From assembly GCA_905221605.1 (NCBI GenBank), contig CAJNDS010000780.1, forward strand, positions 787,659 through 851,658: a stretch of DNA of 64,000 bases, in the 5' to 3' direction. Origin of the DNA: Symbiodinium natans. Taxonomy: Eukaryota; Sar; Dinophyceae; Suessiales; Symbiodiniaceae. The notes under the pieces were generated by a model. It was not told where the DNA came from, made no database searches, and was given only the letters and a program-made list of their open reading frames with translations. The position numbers and the translations under genes were made by a program. The number at the start of each line of letters is the position of its first letter. The stretch's first letter is position 1. Positions 13,901 to 24,027 of the stretch are shown piece by piece.

Positions 13901-16900
13901 TGATTGAAACATGCACATACTTCGGGCAGGACGTTTCATTACTACGAATCTGGTTTGATTTTGGGGTTCTTCTTCTCAAGCTTGGCCTTCTGAAGAGGGC
14001 AGAGTTGGCAGCTTGGGGACATGGGTGTTCTCAAAGTGGGACAGAGTGATATAGTGGGACCCTCATGTGCTACCTGTTGCTCTTTCGTGAGGGTCCGGAC
14101 CACCCTTATCAACCCCAACCTTCCCCTCAGGACCTTCTGATGATGCGCAATCTGCCGTTACAAGCAGCCGCTACTCAGGCCACGTTTATAGGCTTGCCTC
14201 CCCGCTGGAGGTTCTACGAAAGCCCAGTCCTTGGCAACCCTCCTGCGGTCCCTTTCGTGGAGCTTTTCGAACAGAGCTGGATAGGATTCAGACGTTTAAC
14301 AGTTGGATCTGAATGATCTGAAATCGGAAATCCTGAGAAGCAGGCGCAAAATGTGTGCGCAGCTTCTGTGAGCATATTCGGGACCGTGACAGCCGCGCAG
14401 GACCAATGGTTGCATATGACAAAGTTCAAGCCGTGGACTTTCACTTGTCTGATGGCATGGACCTTGTCCGCTGTGCGGCTAGACTTAAGGGGGATGGGTT
14501 CACTGCAGGTGCTGAGGGTTCAATGAGGCCGTCGAGGTAAAGGCCTACTAAACTTCCCTCACCCCAAACAAAACTGCAAACTCAATCAACAAACAGCCCC
14601 TGGTCTCAGAACCCTGCGCGGATCCGACGTATTCTCGATTATGTTGCCGGATTGTTGGTCATCGCCAGCTGCCTCTTGCTGCTGTTCGAGCTAGAGGCGC
14701 TGCTCGCAGGGCTTCAGGGCTTGACCCCTTGCAGTTAATACTGTTCAAGTGGAAAAGAGTTGCCATAGCTTTATAGATCGAGGAATATTATATATAGTTC
14801 CTGCAACAGGCGGGATGCCCAACAGGTAAAGAGGCCCACGCACCTACTAAGTCCTGCGTTCTTACAAGAAGACCTCGCACCCATGCATCGGACACAGGAA
14901 ATCGCACAAAAGACGCCGAGAGACAGATGAAGGTCTCCAGATGTGGGAAAGCCTTACAAATCCTTGCCATCCGAACAAAGCGAACACTCAAGTCCGACAC
15001 CTGTGGAGTACCAACTCGAGGATGCTCCCTTTCTTGACGGAACTTTGCAGAGCCATTTCTCCATTCAGATTCTCGGAAGGAAAAGTTTCTGATTCGAGTT
15101 GGAAAGACACCACTTCGAAATGTCAAGCATTGCAGTAATGCCATTGATTTGAAGCTATGTTGTCAGCTTAGAGAGGTTTCTCGTCTTTTTTTTGAGACCA
15201 TTAACAATGACGATGCCCTCTGATGTGACTTGAGTGTCCTCACCAAGGCGAAGGTTACTAGGGTTGTAGGGCTACGGCTTCTGAAGTAGTCTTTCGTTGC
15301 ATGTTTCGGAGGGTCAGCATGAATACTGAGACGTGATGAGGCCTTCCATGTAAAAATGACACCTTTTACTCAGGTCCTAGCCCTCCCAACCCAAGACCTC
15401 GAGGTCTCATGACACCCTCCAACTCTAACCCCCCAAACATTCTGCTCCTCTTCCACCCGGCAGCCCTGGAATCCTAAGCCATAAGAAGCATAAGAATCAT
15501 AAGACCCTCAGCAATTGGGAACACCTTCCAGGTGGAAGGTCAAATAATCGGAGCCAACGCTGGCTTTTCAGATGCATCTCCGGCTCCAGCGCTGCATTTG
15601 GGGAATCATTTTTGGAGACTTTTGGACACTTGTGGAGACTTTTGGAGACTTGGCAAAGGATTTTTGGCGTCAAGGCGTGTAGTGGTGATTCGTGTTGATT
15701 CCCTGAGAAAGCTGCACACACACCATCTAGTTGTGAGGCAAATTCTTCATGTCGCTTCACAGCTTCCTTTGCGCCCATAGATTTCAGAGCCGATAGGCAC
15801 AGAAATGACAGGCGCAGAGTTCCGGGGGCCCCCAAGCCACGCGAACGATGGAAACCGTCCTGCATGAGATCTCTCGCTGAATAGTCGATTTGACGACTTC
15901 CTTCCGGCATCTGACTTTATGCCGTTCCCAGATCAAAATTATCAAATACAAAAGCTGTATGGGAGCAAGCGAACCAACCTTTTCAGCACCCTGCCTTCAT
16001 TCACAGCGAAAAGAAGCGATGCGGATGGTTCCCAGGCGGACACATCGCAGCTGCAAGAGTGGCTGCTGACACCTGCAAAAAGCCTTTAGTTTGGGAGTTG
16101 CTCTGGGCTTAAAATTGTCTCAGCCTTTTGCCACTCCACGTTTTAGGCGACTTGAGGCTCCCACGAGGCTTAAGATTTCCTTCGTGCAACAGAGGCGAGT
16201 GCAAGGGTGGCAGGTAGGCCCTCTGCTTCAGGCTGGAGATCTGCCAAGCTGTGGACGTTGTCTTTTTGGTCGTCTTTGGGCTGGACCGAGCCGTGCAACC
16301 ACTGGCTTGGGCAAGAACCCGGAAATCCTGCCAAACAATGCTATGCAGACCTTCCAAAACCAACTAATACGGAAGGGAACTCCAAAGGAGCAGTCTGCAT
16401 GCGAATTGTTCTGGGGCTGGACCCGAAGTGCATCGCATATCGCTGGCCCTGGGTTCATGTGAAAACGATGCTTTGAGCCCTTGAAGCGTTGAGAAGCACT
16501 AGACTACCCATACAATACATACTTGGGGCTTGATAACACTCCAAGCCGCCAACGTCCCCCAATCGCTGGAAGGAGCTTCTTGCTCGAGTGGTGACTGAAT
16601 GGCCACGTTGGTTCCTTGTCCTAGAAAGAGCTGTTTTCATGTTTGTTCTCGGCAAGGTGTGAAAATGTGCAGCGCGGCAGTCATGACAAGGGAACGAGGC
16701 TGACAAGGGCTGGATCTAATGTCGACCCACACATGCCCACAGTCACAACATGACAGCACGTGCGAACTGCTACCTAGTTCGCCAGAGCTAGAGCGGCAGG
16801 CCCTAGATAGGCGCATTACGCCTTCGACATTCTAAATTTCCCTCTGACGCAGGCTGCTTGTCGCTTAGCGATCAACGGCCCTCCCCATTCCAGAACATTA

Positions 16901-17259
16901 TTGACCAGGAGATAAGAGTGGGCCAGAAAGAGCCACCAAGACCCGGGGCAAATTTGTTTCGGCGCGACCACTAATGCTGGACTTAATTCCAGGACTCCTG
17001 TCCGCGAAATAATGCGGCAGAGGAATTAGGTCCAAGTCTCTTGTGCTTCCAGATGCCTACCCAGTCATTGCACGTTCTGCATCCCATGCACTTCCCTGAA
17101 GCATCATTTCAAGCCGGGCTTCAGCCGGTTGGCTGATCATCTTGGGGGAAGGTGGGCACCTGGGGGGCCAAAGCGACGTCATGAAGAGTCACTAGTCACT
17201 AGTCACTACAGGGTGGCACCGTCAAATCGAACAGGGCTTGCCAATCTTGAACGGGCCAT
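7996..17259. other. Long unrecognised interval
   Basis: No gene, RNA gene or transposon could be supported. Minor structures are a TG/CG alternating tract at about 10356-10378 and polypurine or polypyrimidine patches. The longest open frames (11301-11879, 8600-9226 minus, 12496-12831) have no recognisable domain. Exons shorter than about 100 bases could be hidden here, because dinoflagellate exons are short and donors are not always GT. Confidence 0.4.
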
Positions 17260-18777
17260 GGGATCTTGTGGAAGTCGGGTGGATGCCAGGCATGAGCACA
17301 GCATGCCCAAATGTGGGTTCCTGCGCATTGAGGAATTCCTTGAGATGACATCAGACGCTGAAAGCTCAGGGTCTCTTGGAACCGTGGAGCTCCACAGGCA
17401 TCCACCATCCTGATGCAAATGGTGTGCGCACTGCACAGCTTCATGGCATGTGGATGGACTACTTTTGTGTCCCTCAGCTGGTGAGAGGGTTTCCGGTGAC
17501 TGGAGAAGAGCAGCTTTTGTATATTGAAAGCATTCCTAGCTATGTGGAGCTCTGCAACATCTTTTTTGCTTTGGTTCCACCGGCTCTGCAGAATGATACA
17601 CAAGCAGCATGTAATATGCACAGCTGGCTTCAACGTGGCTGGTGCCGCACTGAATTCTGATGCTGCCACCTTTCTGCCAGATCCAAGATTCCCGTCGTAG
17701 AGGTGAAGGGTCCGGATGCAGTGCGCTTCACAGCACCTCCATGGCACCGATTCCAGGTGCACGCAGGGGACTTCGCAGTTGAAAAGGGCCGGGCTTCTTG
17801 CAGTCTCATCATCAAAGCGGCACTCACGACATATTTGGCCAACCTGCGTCAAACTGGCAAATACCTTTCCCTCTTTGAACAAGTGACAGCTCTCGCTCCG
17901 AAACCACGCAGTCTTGATGAGTTTGCGTCAGAGTTCGGTTTTTCCAGACCATTGCGGCAGTACACCGGCCTTGGTCCAGTGGCTTGCGCTGCCCTTCTGG
18001 GCGATGCACAGTTGCTTCGCCGTTTGGCCGCTGCTAGGGCTTCCCTGTCCATGCGCCCAAAATGGCAGAAACATTGAATGCCGCTGATTTCACGCCATTG
18101 CATTTGGGGTTGGCCGTGGAGATCTACATGTTTTGCAGACATTCTGGAGCTGCCAGCTGAAACAAACAGCTCTACAAGCAATTTTTCCCCAGCTTGGGGT
18201 TTTGCAGGACACGGGAGGCGGTGGATCTCCTGGTTCAAAATCGTGCGAGTGTGAACTTCCAGGGAAAGTGCATTACCCAGTACAGCCCCATCCAAGTGGC
18301 GGCAGGCTTGGGATGTCCTCCTGAAGTAATGGCCCGACTTCTGGAGCTTGGAGCAGATGTGCATGGTGGAAGAGGAGGGCTGGCAAATTCCTCGCCTTTG
18401 CACCACATTGCTTTCAGTGGTGACACCACAAGCGATCTCAGAAACGCGAGCTCTTGGTGGAGAACATGTCAGACATCAACCAAGTCATGAAGCCCGAAGG
18501 TTTTTCAGAGTGCTTCACATGATATGCCAAGCCTACAGTTACTGCAGACCCGAGCCTGGTATTTTTGCGAGAGTCTTCCGCCACGTGCGCACCCCTTTGG
18601 GATTTTGCGCCTTGCTGGATAACCATGGACTCTCAGCCTTTTTGATTCGTTCGCAGGCAGACCCGGAGATCAGAGGCGATGCAGGCTTGCGACCCATTGA
18701 GCCAGATCGGCGAACGGTCCGAGCTATTTTTCGGGATCCGAGTCGACATGTTGCCATTCTGGAAAATGACTCTTGAG
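17260..18777 (+). pseudogene. HET-like/ankyrin-repeat protein pseudogene
   Basis: The segment from about 17376 in frame 3 reads WMDYFCVPQ, then ESIPSYVELCNIFFALVP and GWCRTEF. This order is typical of a family expanded in dinoflagellates that couples a HET-like head to ankyrin repeats. Frame 3 meets TGA at 17658-17660, exactly where I expect a conserved Trp (TGG), then continues as a good match (IPVVEVKG, PPWHRFQVHAGDFAVE, GLGPVACAALLGDAQLL) to 18077. A frameshift near 18045 moves the ankyrin region to another frame (DFTPLHL at about 18087). A further shift precedes the repeats at 18206-18430 (AVDLLVQNRASVN, MARLLELGADVH, SPLHHIAFSGD). The end (LLDNHGLSAFLIRSQADPE) is again in frame 3. One nonsense codon and at least two frameshifts, with no intron signals that repair them, indicate a decayed copy. 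Boundaries are approximate. Confidence 0.7.
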
Positions 18778-19042
18778 TTGAGCAGAGTATATTTGTGACA
18801 GTCAATGGCCAATCCATACAGTTCACCTGTTTCACTCCAATTCATGCTTTATTTTGCTCCATCGCGGGAAGTATATGTGCTTCGTGTTCAAGTAGAGTGT
18901 CATTCGGTAGTTGGACATGCTTTCGGCGTGTGAGATCACGATTGGAAAGCACGTTTCAAAGTGGTCCCGATTGCAGCGGCGGGCTTGAGGTATCGAGTCG
19001 TGTGCGCTGTATAGTGGCATGGTTGATCATGGTTGGGTAGGC

Positions 19043-19093
19043 CAGAAACCCCGAAACCCCACACCTTACACGCTAAACCCCAAACCCTACATG
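19043..19093 (+). repeat. Degenerate CCCTAAA-like tract
   Basis: Loose repeats of aaaccccgaaacccc, ctaaacccc and aaaccctac. This looks like a mutated telomere-type repeat similar to the clean one at 57407, but is too degenerate to be sure. Confidence 0.4.
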
Positions 19094-19104
19094 GCCTGTT
19101 GCAG

Positions 19105-19173
19105 GTCATAAGTGCGGATCCTGCACTTCAAGAGAAAGGGCTTCTGGAAGTATTAACCCTCGCTGACATAAAG
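19105..19173 (+). CDS. Candidate short exon (unassigned)
   Basis: Sixty-nine bases (23 codons) between a tgttgcag acceptor and an AAG|gttgca donor, open in the frame reading ISADPALQEKGLLEVL. Composition is protein-like and the splice borders are good. It lies just upstream of the channel S3 exon and could belong to the same gene, but I do not recognise the peptide. It may also be chance. Confidence 0.3.
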
Positions 19174-19345
19174 GTTGCAAGCCCAGCCACTCCAGGCCCC
19201 CGTTCGTCGATACAATGCCGTAGTTCTTAAACCTGCTGCAATTACGGTATGGCATGGTATGGCACAGATTGATCGGCATAGCGGAACGCAAAAAGTCCCT
19301 AGCAACAAAACGTCCGTGCGCTTGCTTTTTTGATGGCTCATCCAG

Positions 19346-19407
19346 ACGAGGCATCGGGACTTTGCGAACCTTTTCGACGCGGTGCTAGTGATCCTTGGGA
19401 AGCTTGG
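19346..19407 (+). CDS. Channel exon: S3 helix
   Basis: After a catccag acceptor the frame reads RDFANLFDAVLVILGK. The 'N-L-F-D-x-x-L/V-V' signature is the start of the S3 helix in voltage-gated channels. The 3' border is uncertain: possible cuts lie around cttgg|gaagc or gggaag|ctt. It precedes the S4 exon by about 450 bases, consistent with the same gene. Confidence 0.55.
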
Positions 19408-19859
19408 GCACAGACAGAAACTCATTGATGTAACCTGCTCCCCCTTTGCAGTGGGAAGCATCTGCGTGCCAGAAAGCAGAAGCTCGAAACCCCTCACCTC
19501 AAGACTCAAGAGGTTCTTGGGGCTTTTCGTGTGGGTGCTCGGCGCAGGAACTCGGGAGAGGAGAGGGGCGAGAGGCAGACAAGAAGAAGAAGCAGAAGAA
19601 GATATGGTTCGACTATAGAAATGCCCAGTCTACATGCAGTTTCGGAGGATCGTCGACATGCTGGTTATGACTCCAAGCGCCAACCACCCGAATACCAGCG
19701 CTCTGCGCGTTGTGAGGACCGGACCATGACTGTCGCAAGGTAGAGTGTGCTTCAGGCTTTCGAGACAGAGATATGTCGAGCTGTAGTTCAAAGAGTTCTT
19801 CTCCGGCCAGCTTGCTTTGGACATTCGAGCATATTGGAGCCATGTCAAGAGCCGCTCAG

Positions 19860-19904
19860 GACGTTGAAATGCGTTCGAGCAATTCGACTGATGCGAACAT
19901 TCAG
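19860..19904 (+). CDS. Channel exon: S4 voltage sensor, first part
   Basis: A 45-base exon between gctcag|G and TTCAG|gcggca (GC donor). It reads TLKCVRAIRLMRTF, giving K/R at every third residue (K-x-x-R-x-x-R-x-x-R). The final AG joins to the G at 20055 to complete another Arg, so the positive ladder continues across the intron without a break: R-x-x-R-x-x-R in the next exon. This exact periodic continuation is strong evidence for both the S4 call and the GC-AG intron 19905-20054. Confidence 0.8.
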
Positions 19905-20054
19905 GCGGCAATTCAACAAGACCAAGCATTGGCTCGAGTTGCGCTGATATGTTGGAAGTCAACGGGCAGAACTTGCAGACATTCCTCAGGCACATCTCGA
20001 ACTTCGAGTTCCATGAGTTCCTAACTCTGTTGAAGGTTGTCTGCCCTTGGCCAG

Positions 20055-20113
20055 GTTCGTCCGAGGCCTACGCCTGCTGGTCCAGGCTATTCATTGTTTC
20101 TTACCTTCGCTCT
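20055..20113 (+). CDS. Channel exon: end of S4 and S4-S5 linker
   Basis: Begins after ggccag| and reads FVRGLRLLVQAIHCFLPSL, completing the arginine ladder and running into the amphipathic S4-S5 linker. Phase matches the preceding exon. The proposed 3' end at CTCT|gcttct (GC donor) leaves one base that, joined to GT at 20570, makes a Cys codon before the S5 sequence. Confidence 0.75.
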
Positions 20114-20569
20114 GCTTCTTGGCCCAGAAATTTCCTCGGTGCTTGCAACCCTGCAAAATAAAGGCCACCATCCCAAAACCACAAGCGTGTCTTGCAGAGG
20201 CATGTTTCGCTAGGCCCTTTTTGGGGCTAATAAGGGTTTACCACTGCAGCATGGTTTGGAATACAAAGGCGGAATCCCGTATATGGTGGGCCTGAAACCT
20301 TCTCTTTACTGGTTTGATAAAAGGGGCATTTGGAGTGTTCAGGCGCGTTGCCTTGTTGCATCCATCAGGGTCGCAGACCTTGGCGGCAAGCACTCGTTGA
20401 TTTTACATCAAGAGTATGTCCTACTGTCCTACGGCATCCGAAAAAAGTCGAGCAGTCGGAATTGCAGGCATTCTGTTCTGTAAAGTTCTGTACGAGTCAG
20501 CCTCCTCTGCCAGACTGTCAGATGTATACGAGTGGCCCGGCTCCCCTATGTCCCCAACACCCCTGCGAG

Positions 20570-20658
20570 GTTGGTCCATGGTGCTGTTGGCCGTATTCAT
20601 GTCGATGGGCGCCCTGGTGCTGGGGAACCTCCTCCTCCTTTTCGTCGAGAACCAGGAG
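20570..20658 (+). CDS. Channel exon: S5 helix
   Basis: Starts after ctgcgag| and reads WSMVLLAVFMSMGALVLGNL, then LLLFVENQE, a 20-plus residue membrane helix followed by an acidic turn as in S5 and the start of the pore turret. It ends at GAG|gtgtgt, a clean GT donor. The following exon (turret, before the pore helix) was not found between here and the pore exon at 32762. Confidence 0.75.
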
Positions 20659-21233
20659 GTGTGTAGCATTCATTCTTCACAGCTTCGGTAATGTTTTTTA
20701 CATGTCAGTAGCACAAAGTTGGTAATGGTAAAAACATGTAAAAACAACACACGTGTGCAGTAAGCGCGCTTTGGGGATTGTAGTGGGGTGTGAGCTTCAA
20801 CGGTTCAGCTATGTTCGGACCTGAAAGCTGCCGCTTTGTCGTGACTGCCCGTCAGATTGTAATGTGTATGAGTGTTTCTCTGCCTTTCAGTGGTGATGGG
20901 TAACCAAGCCTGAAAATCACTTTGCCTTGTCCTAGTTGCTGGTGCATCCAACCTTCAACTACGGAGGCGAACCTCGAAGATCGACGCTGGGTTTGGTCGC
21001 ATTATGGCACTGCCTACCGTGCAACATACACGCTCTATGAGGCGCATTCGGATGTCTAATGAAGTGTGGGATGAAGCGTGGGGAGCGGTGTAAACTTGAA
21101 AAGTTCAGTGATGTGCAAGACAGCCTGAAAATCGAGGAAAGTACCTGCTTGAGAGGGGTGTGAGAGGACAGTCTACAACGGATTTTAACTTTGGTGATTT
21201 GGGTCTCCCACCTCAGAGAGCCCAGCCCAAAGA
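20659..21233. other. Intron sequence, nothing recognised
   Basis: This is inferred intron between the S5 exon and the next channel exon. No motif, repeat or RNA gene seen. Confidence 0.4.
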
Positions 21234-21835
21234 ATGCCGCAGCACATCACGAGCTCGCGCGTATCGTGGTGGCGTTCGCTGCGCATCAGTAACCTCGCCA
21301 AATGGCTCTCGTGGTGCGGATTTCCGCAGTCAATCGCAAGCATGGCGGTGACAAAATGTGACCGGAGAGTTCCGTGGCCACCATACTCGCGTGTAACAGT
21401 TAAACAGTTAAACCATCAAGCTGGCCTACGTAAAATCCTCAACCGTATGGTGATGGAAGTCGCCGCTCGCAACCTCGCAAGGATGACGGAAGTCGTCACC
21501 CATCGTGGTGACCGTCCATTATAGTTGCAACGCCTTAGTATCGTGATGATGGGTTTCTGCAGCTGCAACACCCTCGCAAACATCGTGAACGTCATTCTGC
21601 CGCTGCAAGACCATGCAAGACTTGGAATTCCGTGGCTGCGAAACGCTCACACCAATATCCCAGTACCGCGGTCGTGCTGCAATTAAAGCCCTTGCAAGAG
21701 CCTCGCTTGCGTATGCCAGGCCCTCGCAAATATCGTGGTGATGGAACTCCTCGCCTGCAAACACTTTGCCAATTTCATGGAGGAATTTGTCGCATGCAAC
21801 ACCCGCGCCAAGTTCGTGGCGATACCTACCCATGA
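21234..21835 (+). repeat. Degenerate minisatellite with cctcgcaaat core
   Basis: Loosely spaced units share a core like acctcgcaa-at-tcgtggtg followed by gaa-t-c-cgc and gcatgcaa. Examples lie near 21288, 21470, 21577, 21722 and 21800. Spacing is irregular (about 45-70 bases) and divergence high. The same core occurs in a much cleaner 42-bp array at 60919-61107, so the two are probably one repeat family of different ages. Confidence 0.6.
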
Positions 21836-22490
21836 GTGAACGGGCAGGCGTGCTGTGTACATGATCGTTGTGCACCTGCTTGTTCAGAGTCATGAGCGCT
21901 GAGCGACGCAGAAGGTTTCGTTGTCAGACATCGTGTTGGATCAGCGAATTTCAGAATGCCGCTTGTTTCGGGACAGCGCTTTGGCATGCTCGGGGTCCAT
22001 ACCAATGAATTCCCCAACAGTGTAAACTGTTGTCTAGCCTGATTTGGTGTGGCCGAGACCAGGGGGCTTCGTACCTAGTCCCAATGCGGGGCTAGGCACA
22101 CTCACTCGTCATTGTCGCCGTGCCCTGTGTGGGGTCTTAGTGGTCGATGGGATTATGGGTTACGGGCGGCGCCGGTGCAGCATGTTGTGGCCACTTCTAA
22201 CGTGTTGTAGCATGTGCAGAGATGACTACCGGAGCCTTGCCCGAGCGTGCGCTAGTGTGTCGAACAGCGGATTTGCTTGTGGGGTCTCATATCTGTGAAG
22301 CAGAGGCGCGGCGCATTGTACTGTAACTTGGTCTGCAATGCACCCAAAAGCAAATGTGGATGTTAAAGCAGGGACTGAAGTTCGAGGAAGCACAGACCAA
22401 GCGCTACATTCATCGCCCGACCAGAAGCACGTCAGCTACAACTGAAATGTCAAGTGCGGCAAGAGGACAATCACTGGCCTTTCGCCGCTG

Positions 22491-23060
22491 AAACATTCAT
22501 TGGCCAGAGCGTCCATGCCCGCACGATGGTGATGCATCCACTTGCCAGAGCATCCATGCACGTGCTATGAGAATTTCCGTGCTACCAGCGCAGCCCGCAC
22601 GATGATCGTGCCATGCTACCAATGCCTTCATTGGCTAAAACATCCTGCCAATGCATCCATTGGCCACAGCATCAAGGCCCATACGATGACAATGAACGGA
22701 TCACGTCCATGCTACCTGCGCGTCCGTTGGCCAGAGCATCCATGCCCGCCCAATAACATCCATGCTACCATGCACTGCATCCATTAGCCAGATCATCCAT
22801 GCCCGCACGATGATAGCATCCATGCTACCAGCGCATCCATTGGGCAGAGCACACATGCCTGCACGAAGATAACATCCATGCCAACAGCGCCTCCATTGGC
22901 CAGAGCTTCCATGCCCGCATGATAATTCAATAGTGTCCGTGCTACCAGTGCATCACTAGTGCATCCATTGGCCAGAGAACCCATGACTGCACGACTGCAT
23001 GCTCATCCATGCGCGCACGAGGCTAAAGTCCACGCTACCAATCCATCGGTTCACCGGAGC
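22491..23060 (+). repeat. Minisatellite, unit about 55-60 bp
   Basis: About ten imperfect units of the form gcatccattggccagagc, atccatgcccgcacgatgat, aacatccatgctaccagc. Well-preserved units start near 22719, 22778, 22837, 22888 and 22959; the 5' units are more diverged. It lies within inferred intron sequence. Confidence 0.85.
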
Positions 23061-23339
23061 ATCCCCCGTGCCTACTCGACAAAAACATCCAATACTCGAG
23101 TGTTTAGCGTTTCCAAACCCTAAACGGTAAAAATGGACCCAGCAAAAAGCTGACCCGAACCCTGCTTCGTGTGGCAGGCATGGCACACTCAGCATATCAA
23201 TTGTGCTACTTTCGACATGCCCCTTCCAAGCACCTAGCCTCGAAAAGGGAGCGTGCGCGACTAACGTGTCCAAAGCTCCGGTTTTCAGGGATTCCAAACC
23301 ACACACGACAAAACCCAAAAACGTGATCGGAACTTTGTT

Positions 23340-23699
23340 TTGTGTGGCAGGCATGGCACTTTCGGCATGCATGTCTTTCCAACTGGTACAATTAACCCCC
23401 TGTGGGGGTGTTTGTTGCCACCCAGCTTGGGACTGCGCTCAAGTGCAAAGGTCTCATCGAAGTACCCGAAGTCTTTTGACATTGACATTGAGAAGCAATT
23501 CCATCTGCAACTCGCGGATGAAGCACCCCTTGTGCTGCCCCCTTTCCACGGGGTTGGCCGGATGCTGTCCGACACAACCTACAACATGTTGGACAATGGA
23601 GGCGACTGCTGGTCCAGACTCATGATGTCATGGCGTGGACATGTGTGGGCGCTGAGCCATCGCACGTTTAGAGTTCTCCAAGCGGCATTGCTCTGTTAG
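23340..23699 (+). other. Open frame of unknown nature inside the channel intron
   Basis: One frame stays open for 119 codons. Its middle (about 23456-23660) has protein-like composition, including IDIEKQFHLQLADEAP and MLSDTTYNMLDNGGDC. I do not recognise the family and it does not match the missing channel turret. It could be an exon of another gene, an old gene fragment, or chance. Confidence 0.25.
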
Positions 23700-24027
23700 A
23701 CCACCCGACAACATGCTTTGACTGCCAGGCGAGTCTTCTGAAGTCATATGTATGTATGTGTGCGTGCGTGCGCTTATTTCAGGGTTTGTTTAGTGGGCTT
23801 TTGCCGTGGGACTTGCGGCGGCTTGCTGCTTCCCGCGGTGAAGCAGAAGAAGGTGCTCCATCGACACACATGAGGCATGAAGTTCGCATGAAGCCCATCT
23901 TGGCCCTTACCTTACATCGCTTCCGCGTCCGCTACTGTAGCATTTGTAAGCAAATGTAAACAAGAAAACGCGTCGCCGAAACGTACCATCTTGATCGTTG
24001 GACTCTGCTGAACTTTCTCTTCGGAAT
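23700..24027. other. 5' flank or 5' UTR of LINE-1
   Basis: The 5' boundary of LINE-1 must lie in or slightly upstream of this stretch. I could not identify a target-site duplication matching the sequence after 32740. A short GT-rich run (tatgtatgtgtgcgtgcgtgc) lies at about 23749-23770. The ORF1 frame is open from 23998 or earlier, but the first ATG is at 24028. Confidence 0.4.

Noticed and set aside
23340-23699. Missing channel turret exon
   Set aside because: The peptide does not contain the W-x-x-Y-G-T pattern expected before the pore and its phase relation is unknown.
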